A model generated the notes under the pieces. It did not search any database. It saw only the letters and a program-made list of their open reading frames with translations, and was not told the origin of the DNA. From positions 1 through 21,437 of the forward strand of contig CAUQKR010000014.1 in NCBI GenBank assembly GCA_963518665.1: a DNA stretch of 21,437 nucleotides, in the 5' to 3' direction. Origin of the DNA: GN02-872 sp963518665 (GTDB taxonomy: Bacteria > Patescibacteriota > Gracilibacteria > BD1-5 > UBA6164). Shown in pieces: positions 7,860 to 17,297 of this stretch. How positions within the stretch are numbered: the first letter of the stretch is position 1; each line of letters opens with the position of its first letter. The position numbers and the translations under genes are program-made.

Positions 7860-7973
7860 TTTCCCATATCTCAATCCTTTAAAATCATTTTAAAAAACTA
7901 AGATATGGGAACCTTACATAAAAATAAGGCTATTCAACACAATCGGCTTAGAATAGATTACTTTCCCTAGCAC
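7860..7973 (-). ncRNA. Structured RNA J, directly downstream of the intact toxin tail
   Basis: On the minus strand TTGCAA (8002-8007) and TATAAT (7980-7985), spacer 16, begin 2 bp after the stop of the large PBECR-tailed protein. The RNA forms CTATTC/GAATAG and CCTTA/TAAGG hairpins enclosed by GGGAA/TTCCC. Then comes a long hairpin with arms CCCATATCT and AGATATGGG (7863-7909). The TTCCC of the first domain overlaps the arm of the second, so the two folds exclude each other, as in an attenuator. No T-run follows, so the 3' end is uncertain and transcription may continue into RNA I. Confidence 0.52.
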
Positions 7974-8009
7974 AAGTATATTATACTTAAAAATATAATT
8001 TTTGCAAGT

Positions 8010-10286
8010 TTATTTAAACTCAAAAGCAGTCAAAATCCATCTTTTATTTTTTCATTTCCAATTTTTACTTATGACAATTCTAGCTTTATTATTTTCTAAA
8101 ATTATTTTTCACAATCATTCTTCCTTTAAAGGTAAAGTATTTAAATATTCTTGTATTTTTCATAAAATTTCAGGATGTTTATCTTTTATCTTTTGAAATC
8201 ACAATTTTTCATTACCCCGAACTAAATCAATAGGCTGTCATTTATAATTATAAGCTCATTTTACTTCACCTTCTCACTTTTCCATTAAAAACTTTTCAGC
8301 TTCTATTCATTTTGGACCTTCCCGAATAGTTCAATGTTCTCATTTTCAAAGATTTTTTACTTTTACAACCTTTATCCTACTTTTACTCCCTTCAGGCATA
8401 AAGTTAAGCTTAGCACCAGACTTAGAGGCAAAATTATCGATTTTATCAGCTATCATTTGACTTTGGAAAAAATTCTTCATTTCAGGAATTTTAGTCAAAG
8501 CCTTAGCATTAGAAAAAGCTTTTTTCAAAAGTTCACTAGAAGTTCAAAAAGTCCTTGCTAAATATCAAACAGATTTAGGTGATAAAAAAGCAAGTGAAGC
8601 TATTGCAGGTAAACTAAGTCATCAAGAAACTCAAGCTCAAAATCAAATACCCAAAGTTCAAACTACTTTTTGCAATCATCAAATAGGAGCTATTTCACTC
8701 AAATTACTACCAGAAATCACAGCTTTTAAATTCATTCAAGATAACTTTTCCAGTTTTTCAAGCATCTCTTTTCTAAAAGCAGTGTTATTTTTCAAAGTCT
8801 GATTTAACCTTGTCATAGCAGTCATCTTACTTTTTTTATCTGATAAGCTCAAAACTTTATCTATTTCTTTTATTTCATTTGTAAAAAATTGATATTTTTT
8901 TGTCATTTCAGCATATTCTGGTATTTCAGCAACTATCTTATCCTTTACAGAATTTGATAAAAAAGTAGATAAATTGTCAGATTTTCAGCTTCATTCTCCA
9001 CCTATCCATCTATCTTGTAGCCTTTGTTTAAGTATATCAAGACCTTCAGCAGTTTTATCCTTCCAATTAGCCAAATCATTCAACATCTCTTTTATCTGAG
9101 TTTTAGAACTTGCTTGAGTAATAGTAGAATTTGAAAAATCAAGCTTAAATTTTCATTTTCAATCAGGAAAAACTCAAACTCTCATTTCTTCCAACTTTTT
9201 GATAGCATTTTCTTTTATATCATCTATATTTAAAATAGTCTTATTTTGTTTAAGCTTTTCATAATCTTGTCAATAAATAATTTTTCTTTCATCTTTTATT
9301 TTTTCAAAAGCATTTTTAGCTCTAGCTAAAATATCCTCTTGCTTTATCTCACCAGAAAAAGCCTTTTTAAAATCCTCAGTTCATCAATACTTAAAAGCAT
9401 TTTTAATAGTATCTTTTCAGGCTCAAGTTGTCATTCATAAAGTTGAAGAAACTCACTCTTTTATTGCATCAATTCACTTTCATAAAGGTTTGATTGTATA
9501 ATTCAAAGGATTCAAAATATCTGCAGTTTTATTAGCAATATTTGCAACTTTTGTATATCTTTCAGATTTTGAAATATCTCAAGCAGCATCTGCAAGTTTT
9601 ACAATTTTTGAAGCTTTAGAACCAACATTTGTAGCAGTTCAATATCAAAGAGTCAAAATATCAGCAGGATTTTCAACAACAAGCTTTTTTAGAGTATTTC
9701 AAGTGTCATTTTTTAAATCATTTCAAAAATTATCAATACCTTTTCAAATATTTTCCCTTGTTTTATTTGTATAAAAACCACCATTTTTCATTTTTTCTAG
9801 ATTATTTTCAACCACTTTTGGATCAGCTCCTAGCTTATCTCCCAACCATCTCAAAGAATTTTGTCAAACTTCAGTAGAAAAAATTTTATTAGAAGCATTT
9901 TCAATTAAACCTCATCAAACTTCCTTCAAATTCCTAGCAGTTCAAACAGGATTAGAAACCATAGAAATTCAACCTCAAACCAGCTTTGCAGCACTTGCAG
10001 GAATATTTCAAAAAAATTTTCAAACAGACTCATACCAAGCATCATCATTTTTGTGCTTAAAAGTCATATTTTCTCAGAGATTTCAAAGATCCTCTCAAAG
10101 ATTCACTCAAAAATCCCAACCTTCTCTATCTCACTTTCTCTCCTCCCTCTTCCTATTCTCTTCATCTTTCAGGGCCTGTTTTTCAGCTCTCTGCCTATCC
10201 TTCATCACCTTTATTTTAGCTCATTTTGGTGAAAATCACATATTTAAATAATTTTTAAAACTCTCTATATCTTCTTTTGTAGCCAT
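8010..10286 (-). CDS. Large ejection/polyvalent-type protein with C-terminal PBECR nuclease domain
   Basis: The 758-residue protein begins with a charged helical region, continues through glycine/alanine-rich, partly hydrophobic stretches (for example G-L-S-L-P-A-I-A-S-L-A-F-L) and helical repeats, and ends in a compact domain (about 655-758) recognisable as a phage Barnase-EndoU-ColicinE5/D-RelE-like nuclease. Features are Y-N-Y-K-G-Q-P-I-D-L-V-R-G, K-I-K-D-K-H-P-E-I-L and a terminal R-W-I-L-T-A-F-E. In phage and conjugative-element polyvalent proteins such domains are predicted RNases delivered with the DNA. The ATG at 10286 lies 43 nt after late promoter 4, so it is expressed as a late, virion-type protein. 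The tail appears exchangeable, since a remnant of a close paralogue is at 6724. Catalytic residues are not proven; the middle has no family I can name. Confidence 0.8.
8022..8087. repeat. Direct repeat with 6731-6796 (PBECR tail)
   Basis: This segment, the last codons of the large protein, recurs at 6731-6796 with 54 consecutive identical bases. Both copies are followed at once (minus strand) by a promoter for a small RNA, of different sequence in each case. Confidence 0.85.
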
Positions 10287-10321
10287 AATTTTTTTATAAA
10301 AAATAATATAAACTACAAAGT

Positions 10322-10345
10322 AAAAAAATAGGAAAAATAAGTCAA
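10322..10345 (-). promoter_or_regulatory. Putative late promoter 4, before the large PBECR-tailed protein
   Basis: Minus-strand TTGAC (10341-10345), 8 bases, CCTA (10329-10332), T-tract, 43 nt before the ATG at 10286. Nearly identical to promoter 2. It starts within a few bases of the upstream operon's terminator. Confidence 0.65.
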
Positions 10346-10346
10346 T

Positions 10347-10376
10347 AAAAAAAGACTAGAAAAATCTAATCTTTTT
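10347..10376 (-). terminator. Terminator of the CHAP/propeller operon
   Basis: Read on the minus strand: AAAGATTAG, loop of T, CTAGTCTTT, T-run. The TAA stop of the CHAP-bearing gene (10375-10377) overlaps its 5' edge. Late promoter 4 follows immediately. Confidence 0.78.
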
Positions 10377-12495
10377 AAGAAAAATTAACAAATCATCAGT
10401 CCTTATTCAAAATAGAGCTTATAGGCACCTTTCTAACCATAACCTTACCATCTCACTTCCAGTTAGCATCCTTGATAGTCACAGTAGCTCAATCAACAGA
10501 TAAAACTATTCAAGTGTGACCATTTTTAGCATACTTCCCACCAGGATTCCAAACAGCCAAACTACCAGAGAGAGGCTTGTCAGAGTTTATGTGCTTTTTC
10601 TTGCTCTCATAACTATCTCACATAATCCTCTTTCAAGTCAAATTCTCTACATAATCATTTACAAAAGCCCCACATTGTCAAGAAGTCCTAGTACTAGCCA
10701 AAGCTTTATTCATAAGCCCTTTGTTTATGGCAGTCTGGTCTGCCTTAGGAAAATTTGAAAAATCCTTTTTAGTCTTATTGTAACTAAGCTTTTCAGTATT
10801 TCAATCCAAAAAATCAGAAGCCTCCTTATCAGAAAAATTTTTTTTGCTAGAAGGAGAACCTTTAGCCTTATCAAGTGGCAAAATCTCCATAGTATCAAAA
10901 TCATATTTGTAATTATATTTTCAAACCCTTCTATCAACTCATTTTTGAATAACTCATTGAATTCTCTCAATTTCCTTATTAAATTCATCTTGAGTCATTA
11001 AGGCAGATAAAGAAGAAGCAGAATCTTTTATTTTGTTGAAATCATTGTCAGTCATAGGATTCATAGAAACACCTTTAGCCTTCAAGTTCTGTACTTCCAT
11101 AAAAGCGAGAGAAGTCCTCAACCTTTCAATCTTCGCAGCAACAGAAGGCATTTGCCTAGATCCCATCCAGTTATCTTTCAGACTTTCAAACTCATCAATC
11201 ATAGTTTTTGCATCTTCAGCAGCATACAAAGCATTTTGAAGATCTTGCCTATCTTGCTTTTCTTGCTTGATATCATCCTTCACCATTTCAAAATTAAACT
11301 TGTCTCTATCCAAATCAAGCCTTGCAGAATCAATAGAAAGCTTGCTATTATCCACAGAAACATCATGAGCAAATTTTCTCTCTTTAAGCCCAAAGTCCTT
11401 GTCATCCTTGTAAACATTGTAGTTATAATCCCTATTATCCTTAAACTCGTCATAATTCTGCTTTCTACCAGACAAAAGATAAATAGGCTTACCATCTTCA
11501 CCCAAATTAACAGCAGCACCTTTTTTATTCACCAAAAATCCAAGCTCTTTTGATAACTCCTTGTCTATCTCATTCTCATTTACTCAACTCAAAGCAATCA
11601 TATTATCAAGAGCAGCCTTCATAGAAACATTTGCCTCATCATTCAGCTTTTGAGCCAAAAGAGCATTCTCAGTTTGCTGATTTTTCAAAGCATTTGTGTA
11701 ACTAGCCAAATTTTGACTCAAAGTCCCAAGAGTCTCAGCATCAGCTCCTTGTAATTGTGCTTGATACAATTGAAGCTCAGCTTGAGCCTTTGCCTGTGCT
11801 ATACTCATCTCAGCATTTACACTCCTAGTGACATCATCCCTCCTAGAAATAGCTTCAGAACTTCTACCAAACCCAGTAAAAGAAAGCCCAGTATTTAGAG
11901 TATTCATTCTATTTTTTCAGTTTTCCTGTATTTGATGACTTGTCTCTGCCAACTGTTTATCTATCAACTCCTTTTTTCTAGCAAAAGCCTCATCACTCCT
12001 AGATTTTAACTCATTTTTAGTCTGTAAATATTCATTATAAGGCTGATGATATCAAATAACCTTCTCTATTTCATCATAATTAAGACCAGAAGAAGCTAGA
12101 TTATTCCTCAAATCCCCAGAAGAAAGATTTCTGTTCTCCATAGCTAAATTTTTATACTTAGCTTCCTTATCAACTTTTGTCTCAACTCCTAAAACTTCTT
12201 GCATAGATTTTCCCTCAAATTGAGTCTTGTACTTCAAATCAGATAAAAAATTTTGCTCAGCAAGCCCAAGTTTTTCCCCTCGTGACTGCTTCCTGTAAAT
12301 ATTCCTAAAATTGTCAGAATTCAAATCCAAAACAGCATTTGGATCATCCTTGAACCTCACAGCATCCATCCCTTTAGGCACTTGCTGAATTTTAGGAGCT
12401 TCAGGTGCTTTAGGCTCCACCATATTAACCCCAGGAATCCCAACTTGTGATTCATCATAACCAGCCAAAGGCTTAAAATTTCAAAATCTATCCAT
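10375..12495 (-). CDS. Long coiled-coil virion protein with C-terminal CHAP hydrolase domain
   Basis: The first 140 or so residues are proline- and polar-rich, followed by about 400 residues of helical, Gln/Asp/Lys-rich coiled coil (about 140-540), and a C-terminal CHAP domain. The nucleophile is in S-G-Q-C-G-A-F-V (Cys near 608), the His in N-G-H-T-G-I-V (near 660) and the third polar residue in D-A-N-W (near 677). CHAP enzymes are amidases or endopeptidases of peptidoglycan. Fused to a long rod in a tail operon it is best explained as a virion-associated wall hydrolase or internal ejection protein that opens the cell wall at infection. It starts 9 nt after the propeller gene, so the two are co-transcribed. 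Length 706 residues. Confidence 0.85.
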
Positions 12496-12504
12496 AAAAA
12501 AAAA

Positions 12505-14058
12505 TTATAAACTAAAATTATTGTTAAAAATTTCAAAACTCTCAAAATCTAGTCAAACACTAGCCCCTTCATAAGTCCAAACAAAATTTTCCTCACTAGA
12601 ACTCATCTTAATCTGAATATCAACCCCAGTAGCATAAAGAGGTAACCTAGCAAAATAAGGAAAAAGCTCAATAGTGTCATTTTCCTTAGAATTGGAACTC
12701 AAACTATTCTTTCAAATAGGCTTATTTCAAATCAAAATAGAACTAGAATCAAGAGATATAAAACCATCATCGATAATAGCCTCCTGCACCAAATCCCCAC
12801 CAACAAAAACTTCAAGCTTTATCTTCCCAAACTTAGACTTCAAACCAAAAATATCAATCACCTGAAAAGTCTTAAACAAAAAATTTTCTCAAAAATTAAA
12901 CTTCTTAGTGACAAGCTCTGAAAAAATAGCCTTTCAATTATCAGAAAATCAAGCCTCAAGCTCCAGAAGTTGCCCTGCATTGTCAGGAGCAATCAAAAAA
13001 TGATAATCTCAAAATTTATCTATAAAAAAACCAAAATCATAAAAAGAAGGTAAAGAGTAAGTAGTCCAAGCATTATTCAAAGTAGAATATACAAGAGTAG
13101 TGTCAGCCACCCCATCAGCAGAAACATCAAAACTATAATAATAATTAGCCAAAGGAGAAATATAAAATCAAAGAGAATTATTCAAACTTTTAGCTTTAAG
13201 CTTGTCAGTAATTTTAGAAAGATTTTTAGTCATAGAAATACTTTCAAGCCCCGAAACCCCAACAGTCTGCTCTCTGTTCCTCAAATTATCAATTCAAATA
13301 TCACTTTGATAAAAAAGAGAATTTCAAACCCCATCTACACTTCTATTAGAAAATCCCCCATTCTGAGCATCGATAGCAAAAGACCTCTTGTTCAAAATAT
13401 CAACCGAATAAATCTTTTTATTCTTAAAAACCAAAACAGCACTTCAAAGATCCTTGATAGCATTTATCCTTCCAAGCTCATCACCACCAACAACTACAAC
13501 ATTGAGAGTCAAATCACTTCAGTCAAGACTTGCAGGATTACTCCAGTACAAAGTAGAAGGATTATCATCATCACCAGTTCAAAAAATTGTGTCATTCATA
13601 TATCTCAAATACCTAAATTTAGGTTGAGAGCTATACTCTACATACTTTTTTCAGTCAAAAGAAGCATAACTATTGACTCAGTCACACATATACAAAATAT
13701 TTTTATATACAACAAAACTCCACCTAGTCCTAGTCACTCCATCCTTCTCAAACTCCTTAAGTCAAGCCTTTATCTCCTTCCAAGTATTTTTTCCCTCATC
13801 ATATTTATAAAAAATATCTCAAGCCACTCAAAAAAAATTTCTCTCAAAAGTGCTATCATTCTGAAAAAAGAAAATCGAAGTAAAAGGCTTCTTATTTGGA
13901 GAACTAGCCAAAAAATTCTGCAAACCTCACCTTGTTATAAGCCTCCTGTCCTTATCATACTTAAAATTTTTCAAAAGCTCAAATTGATTGTCCCCCATCT
14001 CACTTGAGTAAAGAGTAACCATTCATCAGTTTATCTTGTCAAACTTGTGTAGTTTCAT
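12505..14058 (-). CDS. Beta-propeller-like tail/stabilisation protein
   Basis: The 517-residue protein is built of repeated beta strands with aromatic and Asp/Gly-rich turns, such as S-F-V-V-Y-K-N-I-L-Y-M-C-D-G, A-V-L-V-F-K-N-K-K-I-Y-S-V-D and D-D-N-P-S-T-L-Y-W-S-N-P. The pattern Y-W-S-x-P followed by a blade recalls the head-closure or stabilisation proteins of podovirus-type phages that form a propeller at the head-tail junction. The assignment rests on pattern and context (between a possible TerS and a CHAP rod protein). A receptor-binding or tail-needle role is possible too. Many glycines are TGA, so only short pieces are visible under the standard code. The start is 15 nt after the HTH gene stop. 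Confidence 0.68.
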
Positions 14059-14073
14059 AAAAAAAATATTAAA

Positions 14074-14493
14074 TTATAAAAATTTTAATAAATCATCATC
14101 TGAAAGCTTCCTAAAATCCTCTATAGATTTAAGACCTCAATCAGAATCAGTGACATTTCACTTCAGCAAAATATACCTTTTAAAAGACTTTTCAGCTATA
14201 TCAGAAACACTCTTAACCGAGTAAGTATCATTTTCCTTGCAAGCCAAAAATTGTAAGTGCTCCAAAACAATACTGTTAGCCAACTCGATAATCTGCCTAT
14301 CAGAATCGATTATTTTAGCTATATAGTCACTTTTTCAACCAACTTCAACCAACTCACCATTCAAAACTCTAGAAACAACCGATGCAGAAGTCTTAGTTTT
14401 TTTAGCTATTTCATCATTAGTAGCATCTATATTCTTAATCTTCTCCTTGATAATATTTGCCTTCTTTTTTAAGTCTGTTTTTTTTCATCTCAT
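14074..14493 (-). CDS. HTH protein, possible small terminase subunit
   Basis: The 139-residue protein has an N-terminal helix-turn-helix (T-N-D-E-I-A-K-K-T-K-T-S-A-S-V-V-S-R-V-L, about 25-44) and a helical second half ending S-I-E-D-F-R-K-L-S-D-D-D-L-L-K-F-L. An HTH followed by an oligomerising helical domain and an acidic amphipathic tail is the layout of TerS proteins, which recognise packaging sites; its place at the head of a structural operon fits. A transcription regulator is the alternative. The start codon lies inside the 3' end of the preceding nuclease-like gene, in another frame (59-nt overlap), a sign that the upstream module was added later. Confidence 0.68.
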
Positions 14494-15019
14494 AAATTTT
14501 ATTTTTAATTTTATCTTTTACTTTGTTTATATACATTGTTTGATTTTCAAAAAAACCATTTTTTTCATTAAAATATTCTAGATAATAATATTTGTTTCAA
14601 ATAGTCTTTTCATATTTCAAAACTAAGTTTCAGCTGTCACTGAGTTTATCACTTAACCTAACTTTATCTGCATACTTAACTATATAAGGTGTTATTTCTA
14701 GATCCTCCCAAGTCACTGGTACTTCATCTTTTTGAAGTTTTGCCTTTTCTCAATGTCTATAAATAGTGTGCTTTATTCAAGTAGTTGTCATTAAGTGTCC
14801 TTTTGCTTCTATTCACTTTTCTTCTATTATTTTCTTTACTTCAGGAGAAAAAACCTTCATATGTAGCTTTTTATTTTCTCAAGTTTTAAAAGAATTTTTC
14901 AATATATCTATTTTATTTTTAGGTATTCTATCAATAGCCTCTATTTTGCTTATATCATCAACATTTTTTGTTTTAGTTGCTTTCCTAGAAATCCTGTAAA
15001 TATTGTTTAATAACCCCAT
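14435..15019 (-). CDS. Stand-alone PBECR-like nuclease, copy 1 (194 aa)
   Basis: One of three paralogues. The N-terminus (M-G-L-L-N-N-I-Y-R-I-S-R-K) is shared by all copies. The second half carries the nuclease-like pattern G-H-L-M-T-T-T-G-I-K-H-T-I-Y-R-H-G, V-P-V-T-W-E-D-L, L-S-D-S-G-N-L-V-L-K-Y-E-K, Y-Y-Y-L-E-Y and T-M-Y-I-N-K. This is typical of phage Barnase/EndoU/ColicinE5-D/RelE-like domains found at the ends of polyvalent proteins. Here it is free-standing. The two His and the Lys/Thr residues are candidate catalytic residues. Copy 1 is longer than the others because its 3' end runs into the HTH gene. The ATG is 9 bp from the -35 box of the divergently transcribed RNA 1. Confidence 0.72.
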
Positions 15020-15061
15020 AATATAATTTGACAAAGAAATAAATTTTACTATAATTTAGCT

Positions 15062-15302
15062 AGTACTCTATGTAGTGTAACCGACCAGATGACATGATAG
15101 TATATGTATTTACATAAAGATGTGTCACAAGGCAGCAATGATTTGTGTAACCCACCGGCTACATAGTAGTGGAACAGAAGAAATACATATTGAGGATGTG
15201 TGGTAGGGGTATATTTTTTACAAATAGGACATCTACCACTGGTTGGGGGAGAAAAAGATATCTTTCTCCTGGGAGGGAAATCAAGTTCCCCCCATTTTTT
15301 TT
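15062..15302 (+). ncRNA. Pseudoknotted RNA, copy 1
   Basis: TTGACA (15028-15033) and TATAAT (15050-15055), spacer 16. Helix P1 is CTATGTAG (15068-15075) with CTACATAG (15159-15166). Helix P2 is CCGACCAG (15081-15088) with CTGGTTGG (15239-15246) and crosses P1, giving a pseudoknot. Helix P3 (TATATGTATT with AATACATAT) and hairpin CACAA/TTGTG are inside. A 3' hairpin (15248-15269) and a terminator GGGAGGGAA/TTCCCCCC with eight T end it. Conserved unpaired blocks include TGAGGATGTG and GCAATGAT. It runs opposite to copy 1 of the nuclease gene and converges on copy 2. Confidence 0.8.
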
Positions 15303-15306
15303 GTCT

Positions 15307-15861
15307 TTATTTTTTGATTTTAATATTTTTAATTTTATTTTTAACATCATCTTTCACTTTATTGATATACATAGTTTGAGTTTTGAGAAATTTACTTTTT
15401 TTATCTATATACTCCAAATAATAATACTTGTTTCAAATAAGCTTTTCATATTTCAACACTTGATTTCAACTATCACTCAACTTTTTACTTATCCTCAAAA
15501 CATCAGGCTTGTTTACGATTAAAGGAATCTTCTCTATATCATTCCAAGTCACAGGAATTTCATCTTTTTGAAGCTTAGCCCTTTCTCCATGCCTATTAAA
15601 AATATGCCTAATCCCCCCACTTGTTATATAGTGACCTTTTATATCATATCATTTTTTCTTTATTACTTTTTTTACTTTAGGAGATACTATATTCATAAAC
15701 AATGATTTTTTGTATCATTGATTCATAGACTCCTTCAAAACATCCAAATACTCCTTAGGAATATTATCAATATAATTTATACTTTTAACAGTTTTAACAT
15801 TTGTTACCTTTGGTACATTTTTAAACTTAGATAACTTATTTATAACATTAAACAATCACAT
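15307..15861 (-). CDS. Stand-alone PBECR-like nuclease, copy 2 (184 aa)
   Basis: A paralogue of the genes at 14435 and 16446, with the same frame of motifs: G-H-Y-I-T-S-G-G-I-R-H-I-F-N-R-H-G, I-P-V-T-W-N-D-I, L-S-D-S-G-N-Q-V-L-K-Y-E-K and T-M-Y-I-N-K, ending in a lysine-rich tail (K-N-I-K-I-K-K). The segment around the motifs is better conserved among the copies than the stretch between residues 15 and 60, which fits diversification under a constant catalytic fold. Its start faces the promoter of RNA 2, and its stop is 5 bp past the terminator of RNA 1. RNase activity is inferred from the family, not shown. Confidence 0.72.
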
Positions 15862-15900
15862 AATGATTTGACAAAAAACTAAAAAATACTATAATAATAG

Positions 15901-16131
15901 CAGTACTCTATAGTAGCTAACCAGTTTAGCTTGTCATGATAGTTACTGCATTAGGACGTGTCACAAGGCAGAAATGATTTGTGAGAACTACCCGGCTACA
16001 TAGTAAGTAGAACGTAAGATGCTGTTGAGGATGTGTAATAGGGGTATATTATTTATAATATGCATCTATTGCTAGCTGGGGTATAGAAGGAATAAATTCC
16101 TTCTAGGAAGGAAGTAGTTCCTTCCTTTTTT
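15901..16131 (+). ncRNA. Pseudoknotted RNA, copy 2
   Basis: TTGACA (15868-15873) and TATAAT (15890-15895), spacer 16. P1 is CTATaGTAG with CTACATAG (one bulged A). P2 is CCAGTTTAGC (15921-15930) with GCTAGCTGG (16071-16079): different bases from copy 1, still paired with one bulge. P3 and the hairpin TATTAT/ATAATA are kept. The terminator is GGAAGGAA/TTCCTTCC with T-run, running into the promoter of copy 3. Confidence 0.78.
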
Positions 16132-16165
16132 ATTGACAAAAAACTAAAAAATAATATACTAACAG

Positions 16166-16441
16166 CAGTACTCTATGTAGTGTCACCAACTGGCTGTCAT
16201 GATAGTTATATGTATTTATTTTTGGGAAGATTAGTTACTTCCATCACTGCATCTGTGTCACAAATCATCTCTGATTTGAGAAAAACCATGGGCTACATAG
16301 TAGTGGAACAGAAGAAATACATATTGAGGATGTATTGCAGGGGTATATTTATTTTATAAATATGCATCTGTACTGGTTGGGGGAGAAAAGATATCTTTCT
16401 CCTGGGGAGGAAAGACCGAGAGTTTTCCCCCCATTTTTTTT
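16166..16441 (+). ncRNA. Pseudoknotted RNA, copy 3
   Basis: TTGACA (16133-16138) and TATACT (16155-16160), spacer 16. P2 is CCAACTGG (16186-16193) with CTGGTTGG (16373-16380), paired with G-U. The internal hairpin differs from the other copies (AAATCA/TGATTT) and there is extra sequence after P3, so this is the most divergent copy. The terminator is GGGGAGGAAA with TTTTCCCC and a T-run. It has no nuclease gene of its own upstream, being tandem to copy 2. Confidence 0.76.
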
Positions 16442-16445
16442 GTCT

Positions 16446-16964
16446 TTATTTTTTGATTTTAATATTTCTTACTTTATCTTTTACTTTGTTTATATACATT
16501 GTTTGAGTCTCTAAATTATTTTTATTATTTAAATACTCTAAATAATAATATTTATTTCAAATCACCTTCTCATACTTCAATACATGATTTCAACTATCAC
16601 TCAAGTTTTTACTTATTTTCAAAACATCAGGTTTTTTTATGATCTTTGGAATAAGCTCTATATCTTTCCAAGTTACTGGAAGCTCATTATCCTGGAGTTT
16701 TGCGTTTTCTCAGTGTTTTTTAAAAATATGCTTAATTCAATTAGTAGTTATAAAGTGACCTTTTACATTAAATCATTTTTGTTTAGTTATATTTTGTACT
16801 TGAGGTGATGCTATATTCATAAACAACCTCTTTTTCTGTCAAGACTCTATAGAATCTTTCAAAACATTTATACTTTCTTTAGGAATGATATAGTCAATAT
16901 CTTCTAATTTATTCACTTTATTAAACTTTCTAGATGCTTTATAAATTGTATTTAATAAACCCAT
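16446..16964 (-). CDS. Stand-alone PBECR-like nuclease, copy 3 (172 aa)
   Basis: The shortest and most compact of the three paralogues (M-G-L-L-N-T-I-Y-K-A-S-R-K at the start). Motifs are G-H-F-I-T-T-N-G-I-K-H-I-F-K-K-H-G, L-P-V-T-W-K-D-I-E-L-I-P, L-S-D-S-G-N-H-V-L-K-Y-E-K, Y-Y-Y-L-E-Y and T-M-Y-I-N-K. Several glycines are TGA codons. It faces the promoter of RNA 4 across 9 bp and ends 5 bp past the T-run of RNA 3. An AT-rich TATATT just before the ATG could be its own -10, giving a leaderless message; otherwise it is read from late promoter 5. Confidence 0.72.
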
Positions 16965-17005
16965 AATATAATTTGACAAAGAAATAAAAATTTATATAAT
17001 TTAGC

Positions 17006-17238
17006 TAGTACTCTATGTAGTGTCACCGGCTGGCTAACATGATAGTACTTGCATTCCAGATGTGTCATAGGGCAGCAATGATCTGTGAGAACCACCGGCT
17101 ACATAGTAAATGTGGAACATAAAATGCAAGTTGAGGATGTGTGGGGGGGGTATATTATTTATAATATGCATCTGTCACCAGCTGGGGGAGAAAAAGATAT
17201 CTTTCTCCTATAAAGGGATTATAAATCCCTCTTTTTTT
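17006..17238 (+). ncRNA. Pseudoknotted RNA, copy 4
   Basis: TTGACA (16973-16978) and TATAAT (16995-17000), spacer 16. P1 is CTATGTAG (17013-17020) with CTACATAG (17099-17106). P2 is CCGGCTGG (17026-17033) with CCAGCTGG (17178-17185), with one G-U. P3 is ACTTGCATT with AATGCAAGT, fully compensated relative to the TATATGTATT/AATACATAT of copies 1, 3 and 5. The internal hairpin is CATAG/CTGTG instead of CACAA/TTGTG. The terminator is AGGGATT/AATCCCT and T-run. Confidence 0.8.
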
Positions 17239-17297
17239 TACACTTTTTTAAAATACATAATGATTTGACAAAGAAATAAAAATTTATATAATTTATC

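Noticed and set aside
7855..7909. Rho-independent terminator at the CCCATATCT/AGATATGGG hairpin
   Set aside because: Neither strand has a T-run directly behind the hairpin, so it is kept only as a stem-loop of RNA J.
6562..8007. tRNA genes in the RNA cluster
   Set aside because: No TPsiC loop, discriminator/CCA or proper anticodon arm in any of the units.
8002..8196. Plus-strand 64-residue hydrophobic frame
   Set aside because: It overlaps the nuclease tail, whose motifs are specific, and contains the reverse complement of the repeated tail segment.
10954..11553. Several separate short genes on both strands in the CHAP region
   Set aside because: With TGA as Gly they join into one continuous 706-residue minus-strand frame; the plus-strand frames are shadows.
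13306..14007. A 233-residue plus-strand open frame opposite the propeller gene
   Set aside because: Same pattern: a Ser/Ile/Lys-rich shadow of a real minus-strand gene with coherent beta-strand pattern.
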